A stretch of DNA of 6,580 nucleotides from Tannerella sp. GTDB taxonomy: Bacteria; Bacteroidota; Bacteroidia; Bacteroidales; Tannerellaceae. Shown piece after piece: positions 1-6,580 of this stretch. Each line of letters opens with the position of its first letter. Positions within the stretch are counted from its first letter, which is position 1. The translations under genes were made by a program, and so were the position numbers. Location of the stretch: assembly GCA_031261145.1 (NCBI GenBank), contig JAISJX010000416.1:1-6580 (forward strand), given 5' to 3'. Below the pieces are notes generated by a model. The model was not told the DNA's origin, ran no database searches, and was given only the letters and a program-made list of their open reading frames with translations.

Positions 1-133
1 TGTTTTGAACGAATCTAACATATCAGTTTTTCAAGTAATAAAAGTTTTATATTTTATGCAAATTGTTCGTACATATAATTATCCTAAAAACACAATGAAT
101 ATTGGGTTTGGACGTAGTTTTGGCACGATTTTT

Positions 134-175
<42 letters not shown>

Positions 176-286
176 GCCATTGCCCAACCCACCCTCTTCG
201 TTAAAAGGGCAAAGGAAGGCATTTTTTCTGAATATTACAATATTACCGCTCAATATTCGGGCGCTGTCAGGTCGTCCGAAAACCGT

Positions 287-522
287 CCCGCAAGTTGCAG
301 GAACTCATCAACCGCTGTGGCAATTCCCCTGCAACGTGCAGGAACAGTTCTACCGGCAGTTGATCATGTCCTGCAGCTTGCAGGAACGTTTCTACCAATG
401 GTTGATATATCCCTGCAAGTTGCAGGAGCATTTCAACCAATGGTTGATGTCTTCCTGCAACGTGCAGGAGCATTTCTACCGGTGGTTGATGAGTTCCTGC
501 AAGCTGCAGGACGGTTTTCACC
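287..522. repeat. Tandem array of six ~42-bp units, each headed by a CCTGCA-NNN-TGCAGG palindrome
   Basis: Units begin at 287, 328, 370, 412, 454 and 496. The spacing is 41 bp once and then exactly 42 bp four times. Each unit starts with a 15-bp inverted repeat: arms CCTGCA and TGCAGG around a variable three-base centre (AGT, ACG, GCT, AGT, ACG, AGC). The arms are invariant except for CCCGCA in unit 1. The remaining ~27 bp is degenerate but related, with a core like TTTCTACC..TGGTTGAT; in units 3 and 4 this is a second dyad (CAACCA-A-TGGTTG at 435-447). The last unit decays after 522. Because 42 is a multiple of three, several frames stay open on both strands, giving 14-residue peptide repeats (LQxAG...). 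The x residue varies non-conservatively (V, R, L, A) while the arms do not change, which points to constraint on DNA or RNA symmetry rather than on protein. Confidence 0.9.
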
Positions 523-587
523 ACTCATAAACAGTCATTTAGCAAATCCTAAACCTTTATTGATTATGCGAATGAATGATAAAAAAA

Positions 588-779
588 GTCCCGTCAGGGA
601 CAAAATGTTGGTAGAAAGGCAGTTTTCCTCAAAATCAATGTCCCGCAGGGGGCATAATGTGAAAAGAGAAATTGCCTGTTGCGTCCCTGCGGCACGCCAA
701 ACGTGGCAAACGCAGTTTTTATACCAATATACAGCGCCTGACGGCGAAATAATGACAGCCCGCGCCAATATCATGGCGC
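588..779. repeat. Cluster of hairpin-headed degenerate repeat units
   Basis: A series of short dyads is spaced roughly 27-52 bp apart, most followed by an A-rich stretch. They are GTCCC-GTCA-GGGAC (588-601), a decayed relative GTCCCGCAGGGGGC (640-653), GCGTCCC-TGC-GGCACGC (681-697, one mismatch), CGCC-TGAC-GGCG (735-746), and GCGCCA-ATATCA-TGGCGC (762-779, six perfect pairs). The first and third units also share downstream text: GTAGAAAGGCAGTTTT near 611-626 against GGCAAACGCAGTTTT near 706-720. The arms differ between units while pairing is largely retained. From memory, similar GTCCC/GGGAC-headed elements recur in intergenic DNA of Bacteroidales genomes, so this may be a dispersed repeat family; I could not search for other copies. 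Confidence 0.6.
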
Positions 780-896
780 AGGAAAAAGGATGCAGAAAGA
801 AAAAGAACGATCATGGAATACCGAAAATAATGAAATTACTAACCCTTAAAAACGCTTTGCCTATGGAGAAATAAAAAGAACGAATAACAGCCCGAC

Positions 897-964
897 CTCT
901 CCCTCGGCCCCCTCTCTGCAAGACAGGGGAAAGTCCCTCCCCAGTGTGGAAGGGTTGGCGAGAG
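897..964. repeat. C/G-rich multi-stem intergenic element, possible three-way-junction fold
   Basis: Outer arms CTCTC (897-901) and GAGAG (960-964) can pair around two internal hairpins. One is CCCCTCTCT (909-917) with AGACAGGGG (921-929), closed by a GCA loop with one C-C mismatch. The other is CCCTCCC (935-941) with GGAAGGG (948-954), with one mismatch. The left half is pyrimidine-rich and the whole block contrasts with its AT-rich flanks. It resembles the widespread CCCTCTCC...GGAGAGGG type of mobile intergenic repeat, but that is a recollection, not a search result. It has no T-tract after the last stem, so it is not an obvious intrinsic terminator. It ends about 60 bp before the susC-like start and may fall in that gene's promoter or 5' leader. 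Confidence 0.5.
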
Positions 965-969
965 ACTCA

Positions 970-1026
970 AAAACAATTTTTTAAAATAATAAAAGTAAAT
1001 AATTTATAGAACCAAAAGTAATTACT
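970..1026 (+). promoter_or_regulatory. AT-rich leader of the susC-like gene with two AT dyads (tentative)
   Basis: This 57-bp segment is almost entirely A and T and leads directly into the ATG at 1027. It contains ATTTT-TT-AAAAT (976-987) and TAAAT-A-ATTTA (996-1006). No purine-rich Shine-Dalgarno sequence is present, as is usual in Bacteroidota, where A-rich leaders just before the start codon favour initiation. I found no good TAnnTTTG -7 element in the last 150 bp, so the transcription start is unknown. The dyads could arise by chance in such AT-rich sequence. Confidence 0.25.
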
Positions 1027-4000
1027 ATGAATAGAAAATTAATTAGTTTGAACGCAGTACGGAAAATATGGATCACCGCCTGTGTTGTATTTATCAGTAC
1101 GCTTTCGCTGTTTGCGCAAGGCGTCAGGATTAGCGGCGTCATAATCGACGTCAATGGCGAACCGGTTATTGGCGCCAATGTGGTTGAAAAAGGAACAACC
1201 AACGGCAATATTACCGATATTGACGGTAAATTCACGTTACAAGTATCTCCCAATGCTACCCTTATCATTTCCTATATCGGTTTTAATACGCAGGAAATAG
1301 CAGTGGGTAACCGGACTGCGTTTGACATTACCTTGATAGAAAATAACCTGGCATTGGAAGAAGTGGTCGTAGTGGGATATGGCACCCAAAAGAAAGTCAA
1401 CCTGACCGGCTCCGTATCAACCGTTTCGGGAGAGGATTTGATTAAACGTCCGGTAACAAACCCGGTAACGATGCTTCAGGGACAGATTCCCGGATTGTCG
1501 ATCACCCAGGGGACAGGCCAGCCGGGTTCGGAATCTGTTACCATGCGTATCCGTGGACAGGGAACTTACAGTAATGCGGGGTCTGACCCGTTAGTGCTTA
1601 TTGATGGCGTTCCAGGAAACCTGAGCAACCTCAATGCTAACGACATAGAAAATGTATCTGTGTTGAAAGATGCAAGTTCTGCTGCCATATACGGGGCAAG
1701 GGCTGCTAACGGCGTGATATTGGTCACGACCAAATCAGGAGAGGAAAATCATTTCAGATTGGCATATAACGTAAACATTGGAATTCATAATCCGACAAGT
1801 ATGATCAAGTCGGTGACCAATTCGGCCGCCTTCATGCGCCTCTACAACGAAGCGGTAACGAACTCCGGTATCGCCAATGCTTCAAATGTATATACCGACG
1901 AGATGATCTCCCTGTATGAAAATGCTACCGACCGGACTAAATATCCTAATTTCGACTGGTTGGGCTATGGTTTAAATTCTGCGCTGGTGCAGAACCATGA
2001 TATTTCGATTAGCGGGGGAGCCAAAGGAACGACTTATAATATTTCGGTAGGTTATGTCAACCAGCCGGGAACGTTGATAGGCTTCGGCTTTGAGAAGTAT
2101 AATGCCCGCGTGAACCTTCAGTCCCAGCTAAACAGTTGGCTCAGGGTAGGAACCAATTTATCCCTCGAACGCGGGGATATTGAATCCACAGCCCAGGGAC
2201 AGAGCGATGCCGTCATCTCCCTCATGGCGCAGGCTCCGACCTATAGCCCTAAACTGCCCGACGGTTCGGGTTATTCGTATTCGGCCTATAGTTTCGAGTA
2301 CCATAACAAAAACCAGGTAGCCATTGTAGATAATAATGTGACAAACAACAGCGTTAACTATGATGCTTCTGCACAGTTGTGGCTGGAGATGAACCTGTGC
2401 AAAGGGCTGACATGGTACACCAAGGGAGCTGTCAATTTTACGGACAACACAGCCAAGGACTGGCGTCCGGTCGTTCCGCTCTATAATTTCCATACGGGAA
2501 CGTATGCTACTGATTTGGACGTAGGCACCACCGGTTTGAATGTTACTAACCAGCGGACTTTCTATACGAACCTGTTTTCGTATCTGAAATATGAAACGAC
2601 GTTGAACGGAGGCCACCATATAGGCGCTCAGGCGGGTTATAGCCAGGAGACCAACCGTTTTGACAACCTGAAAGGATACCGGCAAAAATTCTTATCCGAT
2701 TTACACGAACTGAATGCCGGCACAACGGATATTCAGACAGCGACGGGTTTTGCTTATGAATGGGCGTTGAGGTCGTTTTTCGGTCGCCTGAACTATGATT
2801 ACCAGGGACGTTATCTGGCGGAAGTAAATGTGCGTTATGACGGTACATCCCGTATGGCCGATGATAAACGCTGGGGATATTTCCCATCATTCTCGGCAGG
2901 ATGGCGTCTGTCTGAAGAGAAGTTTATCAAAGACCTTGAATGGGACTGGCTTGATAACTTTAAAGTAAGGGGTTCGTATGGTTTGCTGGGCAATCAGAAT
3001 ATCAATGTGGGCGATCAACCTTATCCCTATCAGTCGCTGTTGTCCTATACCGGGAATTACCCCTTCGATAACAATGGGTTGTCCACCGGAGTGGCGCAAA
3101 CGGGATACTCCAACAAATCCATCAAGTGGGAAGCCACTTCCGTATTCGATATCGGGTTAGACTTAACCCTGTTTAAAGGACTTTCGGTAAGTTATGACTA
3201 CTACAAGAAGAATACTACCGATATTTTGAGAAGTGCGCAAGTTTCGGCTCTTATCGGCCTGGATGCTCCCATTGTAAACAGTGGCGCCATGATTAATTAC
3301 GGTCATGAAGTAGCGGTACAATATACCGATGTAATCAAGGGTGGTACATTCAAAGGACTAAACTATGGAGGCAGTTTTTACATCAACAAATATAAAAATG
3401 AAGCGGCTAAATTTGGCGCCGAAGAAATCAGCGGTTATTACATCCGCAAGAATGGCGTGCCCTATAATTCATATTATATGATTGAGTGTATAGGCGTATT
3501 CCAGACGCAGGAAGAAATCAACAGCTCGCCCAAGCAGTTTAGCGACAATGTCAAGCCCGGCGACTTGAAATACAGGGATGCAAACAAAGATGGTGTAGTC
3601 GATAATGACGACCGGGTTATTATTCCCGGCAAATTTCCGAAATTTGACTATTCCTTTAGCGCCTTTGCTAACTGGAAAGGTTTTGACGTCTCCGCTTTCC
3701 TTCAAGGAGTGGAGGGACAGCGAATCTATGCAAACGAATATGGAATTGAGCCGTTTATCGGGGGTTCGGTGCCGAATGCCGAATGGTTAACCGACCGCTG
3801 GACAGGCCCCGGGACATCCAACTGGCTACCCCGGATCACCTTTAACAACAGTGGAAATTCACAGAACAGGCGGAGCAGCAGTTGGTTCCTTCAGGATAAT
3901 TCTTATTTAAGGCTGAAGAACCTGACTGTCGGTTATACGCTGCCCCACAATATAGCCTCACATATCAAATGTGAAAAGGTGAGACTTTATTTTTCAGGCG

Positions 4001-4122
4001 ACAACCTGTTTACGATAACCTCGTTTAAAGACGGATTTGATCCCGAACGCGCCGGAGATGGCCGGTTTGCCGTGTATCCTCAAAACAAGATTGTTTCTTT
4101 TGGATTGAATGTTGAATTTTAA
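1027..4122 (+). CDS. SusC/RagA-family TonB-dependent outer-membrane glycan transporter
   Basis: An outer-membrane beta-barrel that imports oligosaccharides into the periplasm using TonB-ExbBD energy, as a complex with the SusD-like lipoprotein encoded next. The 1031-residue protein is of usual family length. It opens with a signal peptide (hydrophobic ~16-30, probable cleavage after LFA at 30). A carboxypeptidase-regulatory-like beta-sandwich follows (~33-108; GVIIDVNGEPVIGANV, then ISYIGFNTQEI). The TonB-box region EEVVVVGYGTQKK is at 111-123 and the plug at ~124-240, with the signatures VLIDGVPG and SVLKDASSAAIYGARAANGV. The 22-strand-type barrel fills the rest. A Ca-site-like DANKDGVVDNDD lies at 851-862, and the chain ends in FGLNVEF with the terminal Phe typical of outer-membrane barrels. 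There is no N-terminal STN domain, so direct anti-sigma signalling is unlikely. The start is supported by the signal peptide right behind the first ATG and an A-rich leader. The transported glycan cannot be read from the sequence. Confidence 0.97.
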   Translation: MNRKLISLNAVRKIWITACVVFISTLSLFAQGVRISGVIIDVNGEPVIGANVVEKGTTNGNITDIDGKFTLQVSPNATLIISYIGFNTQEIAVGNRTAFDITLIENNLALEEVVVVGYGTQKKVNLTGSVSTVSGEDLIKRPVTNPVTMLQGQIPGLSITQGTGQPGSESVTMRIRGQGTYSNAGSDPLVLIDGVPGNLSNLNANDIENVSVLKDASSAAIYGARAANGVILVTTKSGEENHFRLAYNVNIGIHNPTSMIKSVTNSAAFMRLYNEAVTNSGIANASNVYTDEMISLYENATDRTKYPNFDWLGYGLNSALVQNHDISISGGAKGTTYNISVGYVNQPGTLIGFGFEKYNARVNLQSQLNSWLRVGTNLSLERGDIESTAQGQSDAVISLMAQAPTYSPKLPDGSGYSYSAYSFEYHNKNQVAIVDNNVTNNSVNYDASAQLWLEMNLCKGLTWYTKGAVNFTDNTAKDWRPVVPLYNFHTGTYATDLDVGTTGLNVTNQRTFYTNLFSYLKYETTLNGGHHIGAQAGYSQETNRFDNLKGYRQKFLSDLHELNAGTTDIQTATGFAYEWALRSFFGRLNYDYQGRYLAEVNVRYDGTSRMADDKRWGYFPSFSAGWRLSEEKFIKDLEWDWLDNFKVRGSYGLLGNQNINVGDQPYPYQSLLSYTGNYPFDNNGLSTGVAQTGYSNKSIKWEATSVFDIGLDLTLFKGLSVSYDYYKKNTTDILRSAQVSALIGLDAPIVNSGAMINYGHEVAVQYTDVIKGGTFKGLNYGGSFYINKYKNEAAKFGAEEISGYYIRKNGVPYNSYYMIECIGVFQTQEEINSSPKQFSDNVKPGDLKYRDANKDGVVDNDDRVIIPGKFPKFDYSFSAFANWKGFDVSAFLQGVEGQRIYANEYGIEPFIGGSVPNAEWLTDRWTGPGTSNWLPRITFNNSGNSQNRRSSSWFLQDNSYLRLKNLTVGYTLPHNIASHIKCEKVRLYFSGDNLFTITSFKDGFDPERAGDGRFAVYPQNKIVSFGLNVEF

Positions 4123-4128
4123 TAATGT

Positions 4129-5673
4129 ATGAAAATGAAAACAAGAATAGTTATAATAGTAACCGGTTTAGCCGGATGGTTTTTGACCTCATGTAGCGAT
4201 TTGTTAGACCTCAATCCGTTGGATAAAATTTCGTCGGCTACATTCTGGAAATCAGAAACAGATTTTGATAATGCGCTTGCCGCATGTTATGGGAGTATGC
4301 AGAGTGACTACTTTTCCTATGGGTATCCTTATTGGGATAATCTTTCGGATAACGGATACGGCCAGCATAATTACGGATCAAGTACAGACATCGCCTCCGG
4401 TAATATTACGACGAATACCGGCGGGTTTGTTTCCGGTATATATAACCAGTCGTACCGGGCGATAGCACGAATCAACAGTTTCCTGCTGAACCTGGAGGGC
4501 TATTCCGGTATCAGTGCGGAAAAGAAAACGCAAAGCGTAGCCGAAGCCAGGATGTTACGCGCTTTCTTTTACAGCTATCTTTACCGTTGCTATGGGGATG
4601 TGCCTGTCGTTGAGACGCCATTAGACCTGGATAATCATATCCAACCCAAGAATCCGGCAGCCGAAGTATTGAGTTTCCTGATGAGCGACCTGGATTTTGC
4701 CATCAGCAATCTGAAAGATGCAACGTACTCGGAAAGTAAAGGCCGCTGGACGGCGAACTCCGCCAAAGCGTATAAGGCAAGAATCTTATTGTATGATGCG
4801 TATGACAGCAACGGAAAAGCGATTATCTCTCAGATGAATGCCGCTAAAGATTTGTTATCCGGCGTATCCGGTTACAAATTGGCGGATGAGTTTTCGGATA
4901 ATTTTTACGACCTGCAACAGGAATCATGCCCCGAAATCATATTTTCGGTGAAATTTTTAGCGCCCAATAACCGGACAAGCGCCGACCAGTGGTACGCCGA
5001 CTGGATGGTTGTCAGTCCGACAGCTAACCTGATTAGCGAATATGATATGGCGGACGGAACTCCCGGAACACCTGTCCCCACTTCGGGAGGAGGGGCTGTT
5101 GATCCCGCTGTTTTTAGTAATGCGTCATTGGACGAGCGTGAACCGCGTGCCGCAAAGACATTCTTTATCAATGAATACCGGATAGGAGGAGGGGCATATA
5201 TACCCAGTAACAACAGACCGTTGGGCACGGGTTTGAGTAAGTTCCTGTCGCCGAATCTTACGCCTCCGTTTGGTTATAGCACCTATAGCCAGCAGGATTG
5301 GATCGTCCTCCGTTATGCCGACATCTTACTGATGCAGGCAGAAGTTGAAAACGAGATTAATGGGCCGACAGCTATCGCATATAACGCCATCAACGACATC
5401 CGGAAAAGAGGCGGTACATCCTTGCTCCCGGAAGGTCTGACGCAGGATCAGATGCGCGAACGCATCCGTCACGAACGACGTATAGAACTGGCTTTCGAGG
5501 GACAACGCTATTTCGATCTCAAGCGTTGGAAAATAGCGAAAGAAGTACTGAACAATGTTAAAGACGGATTAATCACGTACAAATTCGAGGATAAACATTA
5601 CCTTTGGCCATTGCCGCAAACGGAAATAGACAAGGCAAACGGAGTTTTGGAGCAAAATCCGAATTATAAATAG
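4129..5673 (+). CDS. SusD/RagB-family surface glycan-binding lipoprotein
   Basis: The substrate-capturing lid of the SusCD importer, anchored on the outer face of the outer membrane. The 514-residue protein has a lipoprotein signal peptide with lipobox LTSC and lipidated Cys22, followed by SDLLDLNP, a common SusD opening. The N-terminal SusD-like domain includes ATFWKSETDFDNALAACYG (37-55) and the helical AEARMLRAFFYSYLYRCYGD (138-157), part of the TPR-like scaffold. The C-terminal SusD/RagB domain carries the signature ERRIELAFEGQRYFDLKRW (449-467) and ends LWPLPQTEID...NPNYK, as is usual for complete members. It starts six bases after the susC-like stop, so the two are surely co-transcribed. 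Met3 is an alternative start that would leave the lipobox intact. The surface aromatic residues that decide ligand specificity vary across the family, so the glycan is not predictable from this alone. Confidence 0.97.
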   Translation: MKMKTRIVIIVTGLAGWFLTSCSDLLDLNPLDKISSATFWKSETDFDNALAACYGSMQSDYFSYGYPYWDNLSDNGYGQHNYGSSTDIASGNITTNTGGFVSGIYNQSYRAIARINSFLLNLEGYSGISAEKKTQSVAEARMLRAFFYSYLYRCYGDVPVVETPLDLDNHIQPKNPAAEVLSFLMSDLDFAISNLKDATYSESKGRWTANSAKAYKARILLYDAYDSNGKAIISQMNAAKDLLSGVSGYKLADEFSDNFYDLQQESCPEIIFSVKFLAPNNRTSADQWYADWMVVSPTANLISEYDMADGTPGTPVPTSGGGAVDPAVFSNASLDEREPRAAKTFFINEYRIGGGAYIPSNNRPLGTGLSKFLSPNLTPPFGYSTYSQQDWIVLRYADILLMQAEVENEINGPTAIAYNAINDIRKRGGTSLLPEGLTQDQMRERIRHERRIELAFEGQRYFDLKRWKIAKEVLNNVKDGLITYKFEDKHYLWPLPQTEIDKANGVLEQNPNYK

Positions 5674-5687
5674 TAACCATTTAGAAG

Positions 5688-5720
5688 AGGCGGGAATAAA
5701 AATAGCATTCCCGCCTTTTT
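5688..5720 (+). terminator. Intrinsic-terminator-like hairpin between the susD-like and GH95 genes
   Basis: A perfect stem pairs GGCGGGAAT (5689-5697) with ATTCCCGCC (5707-5715) around a nine-base A-rich loop. It is extended by A5688-T5716 and flanked by a run of five T (5716-5720). It begins 15 bp after the susD-like stop. The next gene starts 26 bp downstream on the same strand in an apparently continuous locus. The hairpin may therefore act as a partial terminator or 3'-end stabiliser that leaves susCD mRNA more abundant than the enzyme mRNA. That role is inferred; the structure itself is directly visible. Confidence 0.8.
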
Positions 5721-5745
5721 CTGAACAAATAATAAAGATGAATAG

Positions 5746-6580
5746 ATGAAAAGAATAATCGCAATTTTACCTCTAATCTGTCTTGGCTTTCACTCGTGTT
5801 CGGACAGGAATGAAGTCGCAGTCAATCAGGTTCCGATGAACTGGAGTTATGATGTGCCGGCAACAAAGTATTGGGAAGGTCTGCCTGTCGGGACGGGACG
5901 TTTTGGCGCCATGATTCCCGGCTCAATAGACCACGAGGTTATCGCGTTTAATGACGAGACGCTTTGGACAGGCGGCCCCTACAACCCGAATAATCCCGAA
6001 GGGCCGGAAATCCTGAAAAAAATCCGTGAACGGGCTTTCGCCCACGACTGGTTGGGAGCAAACACGGAGGCATGGAAACTGTCCAGCGACCCTGTGTCGG
6101 TTCAGAATTACCAGGCTATGGCGCAGTTGAACCTCCGCTATGAGGGTCACGACCCTGCCGCCGCAAGTGGTTACAGGCGTATATTGGATATGGATAATGC
6201 GCTGGTCGATGTGGATTATCAACTTGACGGGGTGAATTACTCGCGCCGGGTATTCGCCAGTTTTCCCGATCAGGTGATTGTGGTACGCCTCACGGCCGGT
6301 CAGAAGGGGAAAATAAACCTGTCCGGTTGGTTTACCAGCCTGCAACCCAGCGCTGTCAGCTATGTTGAGAATGATGAGATTGTCATGGAAGGCAGCACCA
6401 TCGACGGCCAAGAAGAACACCGCGGGGGGATTGGCTTTACCCCGGAATATCTGTCCTATCGAAAAACGAAGGGTATGAACGACGACCTTAACCGTTTGCT
6501 CCCGGCGCAGATGAGGTGGCAATCCAAAGTGCGAATTATCCCCGAAGGGGGTACGCTCACCTCTGAGGGCGATAGACTTG
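5746..6580 (+). CDS. GH95 family glycoside hydrolase lipoprotein (alpha-L-fucosidase type), N-terminal part, cut by window end
   Basis: The frame stays open through the right edge, giving 278 complete codons; family members are usually about 750-850 aa, so roughly the first third is visible. A lipoprotein signal peptide ends at FHSC with Cys18, suggesting membrane anchoring. Residues ~33-270 match the GH95 N-terminal beta-sandwich: WEGLPVGTGRFGAMIPG (43-59), EVIAFNDETLWTGGPYNPNN (64-83), YQAMAQLNLRY (122-132), then YRRILDMDNALVDVDY (143-158) and GVNYSRRVFASFPDQVIVVR (162-181). GH95 enzymes hydrolyse terminal alpha-L-fucosyl (some alpha-L-galactosyl) linkages with inversion. The catalytic Asn and acidic residues lie in the (alpha/alpha)6 barrel beyond the window, so activity is inferred from family alone. 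The ATG at 5746 is chosen because the signal peptide follows immediately; an ATG at 5738 stops after three codons. Its place 72 bp after the susD-like gene makes it part of the same PUL. Confidence 0.9.
   Translation, partial: MKRIIAILPLICLGFHSCSDRNEVAVNQVPMNWSYDVPATKYWEGLPVGTGRFGAMIPGSIDHEVIAFNDETLWTGGPYNPNNPEGPEILKKIRERAFAHDWLGANTEAWKLSSDPVSVQNYQAMAQLNLRYEGHDPAAASGYRRILDMDNALVDVDYQLDGVNYSRRVFASFPDQVIVVRLTAGQKGKINLSGWFTSLQPSAVSYVENDEIVMEGSTIDGQEEHRGGIGFTPEYLSYRKTKGMNDDLNRLLPAQMRWQSKVRIIPEGGTLTSEGDRL

Noticed and set aside
115..122. TAGTTTTG match to the Bacteroidota -7 promoter consensus TAnnTTTG
   Set aside because: No -33 TTTG lies at the expected distance upstream, no gene follows for 900 bp, and an eight-base match with two free positions in AT-rich DNA is weak evidence.
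287..522. Possible CRISPR array
   Set aside because: The conserved part is only a 15-bp palindrome and the 27-bp linkers are related to one another rather than unique. No cas genes are nearby.
267..524. Minus-strand open frame with 14-residue repeats
   Set aside because: It is the mirror image of the palindromic array. Similar peptides appear on both strands because the repeat arms are self-complementary.
535..774. Minus-strand 79-codon open frame
   Set aside because: It lies over the hairpin-headed repeats, has an odd composition and no recognisable domain. It is better explained as repeat DNA than as a gene.
2158..2890. Minus-strand open frames of 175 and 114 codons inside the susC-like gene
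   Set aside because: They are antisense to a continuous, well-conserved TonB-dependent transporter barrel and show no independent features.
5923..6522. Minus-strand 199-codon open frame opposite the right-hand gene
   Set aside because: It is a shadow of the GH95 gene, whose + strand translation contains clear family motifs throughout the same interval. The reverse translation shows no domain.

Overview
The window comes from a member of the Bacteroidota, most likely order Bacteroidales. It carries an adjacent SusC/SusD outer-membrane glycan-import pair followed by a lipoprotein glycoside hydrolase. The genes have A-rich leaders without a Shine-Dalgarno sequence and Bacteroidales-style lipoprotein signals. 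The genus cannot be fixed from this sequence. All three genes read on the + strand and form the start of a polysaccharide utilization locus (PUL).

Layout. Positions 1-1026 contain no gene I can support, but are unusually rich in repeats. In order they hold a (CA)19 dinucleotide tract (135-173), a six-unit array with a 42-bp period built around a 15-bp palindrome (287-522), a run of hairpin-headed units (588-779), and a C/G-rich multi-stem element (897-964). A short AT-rich leader then precedes the first gene. Positions 1027-4122 encode a SusC/RagA-family TonB-dependent transporter of 1031 aa. Six bases later, positions 4129-5673 encode its SusD/RagB-family surface lipoprotein of 514 aa. A strong intrinsic-terminator-like hairpin (5688-5720) sits in the 72-bp gap before a third gene. 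That gene starts at 5746 and runs off the right edge; it is a lipoprotein with the N-terminal domain of glycoside hydrolase family 95 (alpha-L-fucosidase / alpha-L-galactosidase type).

How the genes work together. By family knowledge, SusD captures an oligosaccharide at the cell surface and closes as a lid over SusC, which imports it with TonB energy. The GH95 enzyme would remove terminal alpha-L-fucose (or L-galactose) residues, so the likely target is a fucosylated glycan. The polymer itself cannot be named from this window. The SusC has a carboxypeptidase-regulatory-like domain but no STN signalling domain, and no regulator is visible, so the sensor is probably outside the window.

The PUL genes are conventional. 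The most unusual content is the repeat-packed upstream kilobase, especially the phased 42-bp palindrome array and the long CA microsatellite. I see no convincing evidence of a wholly new system.
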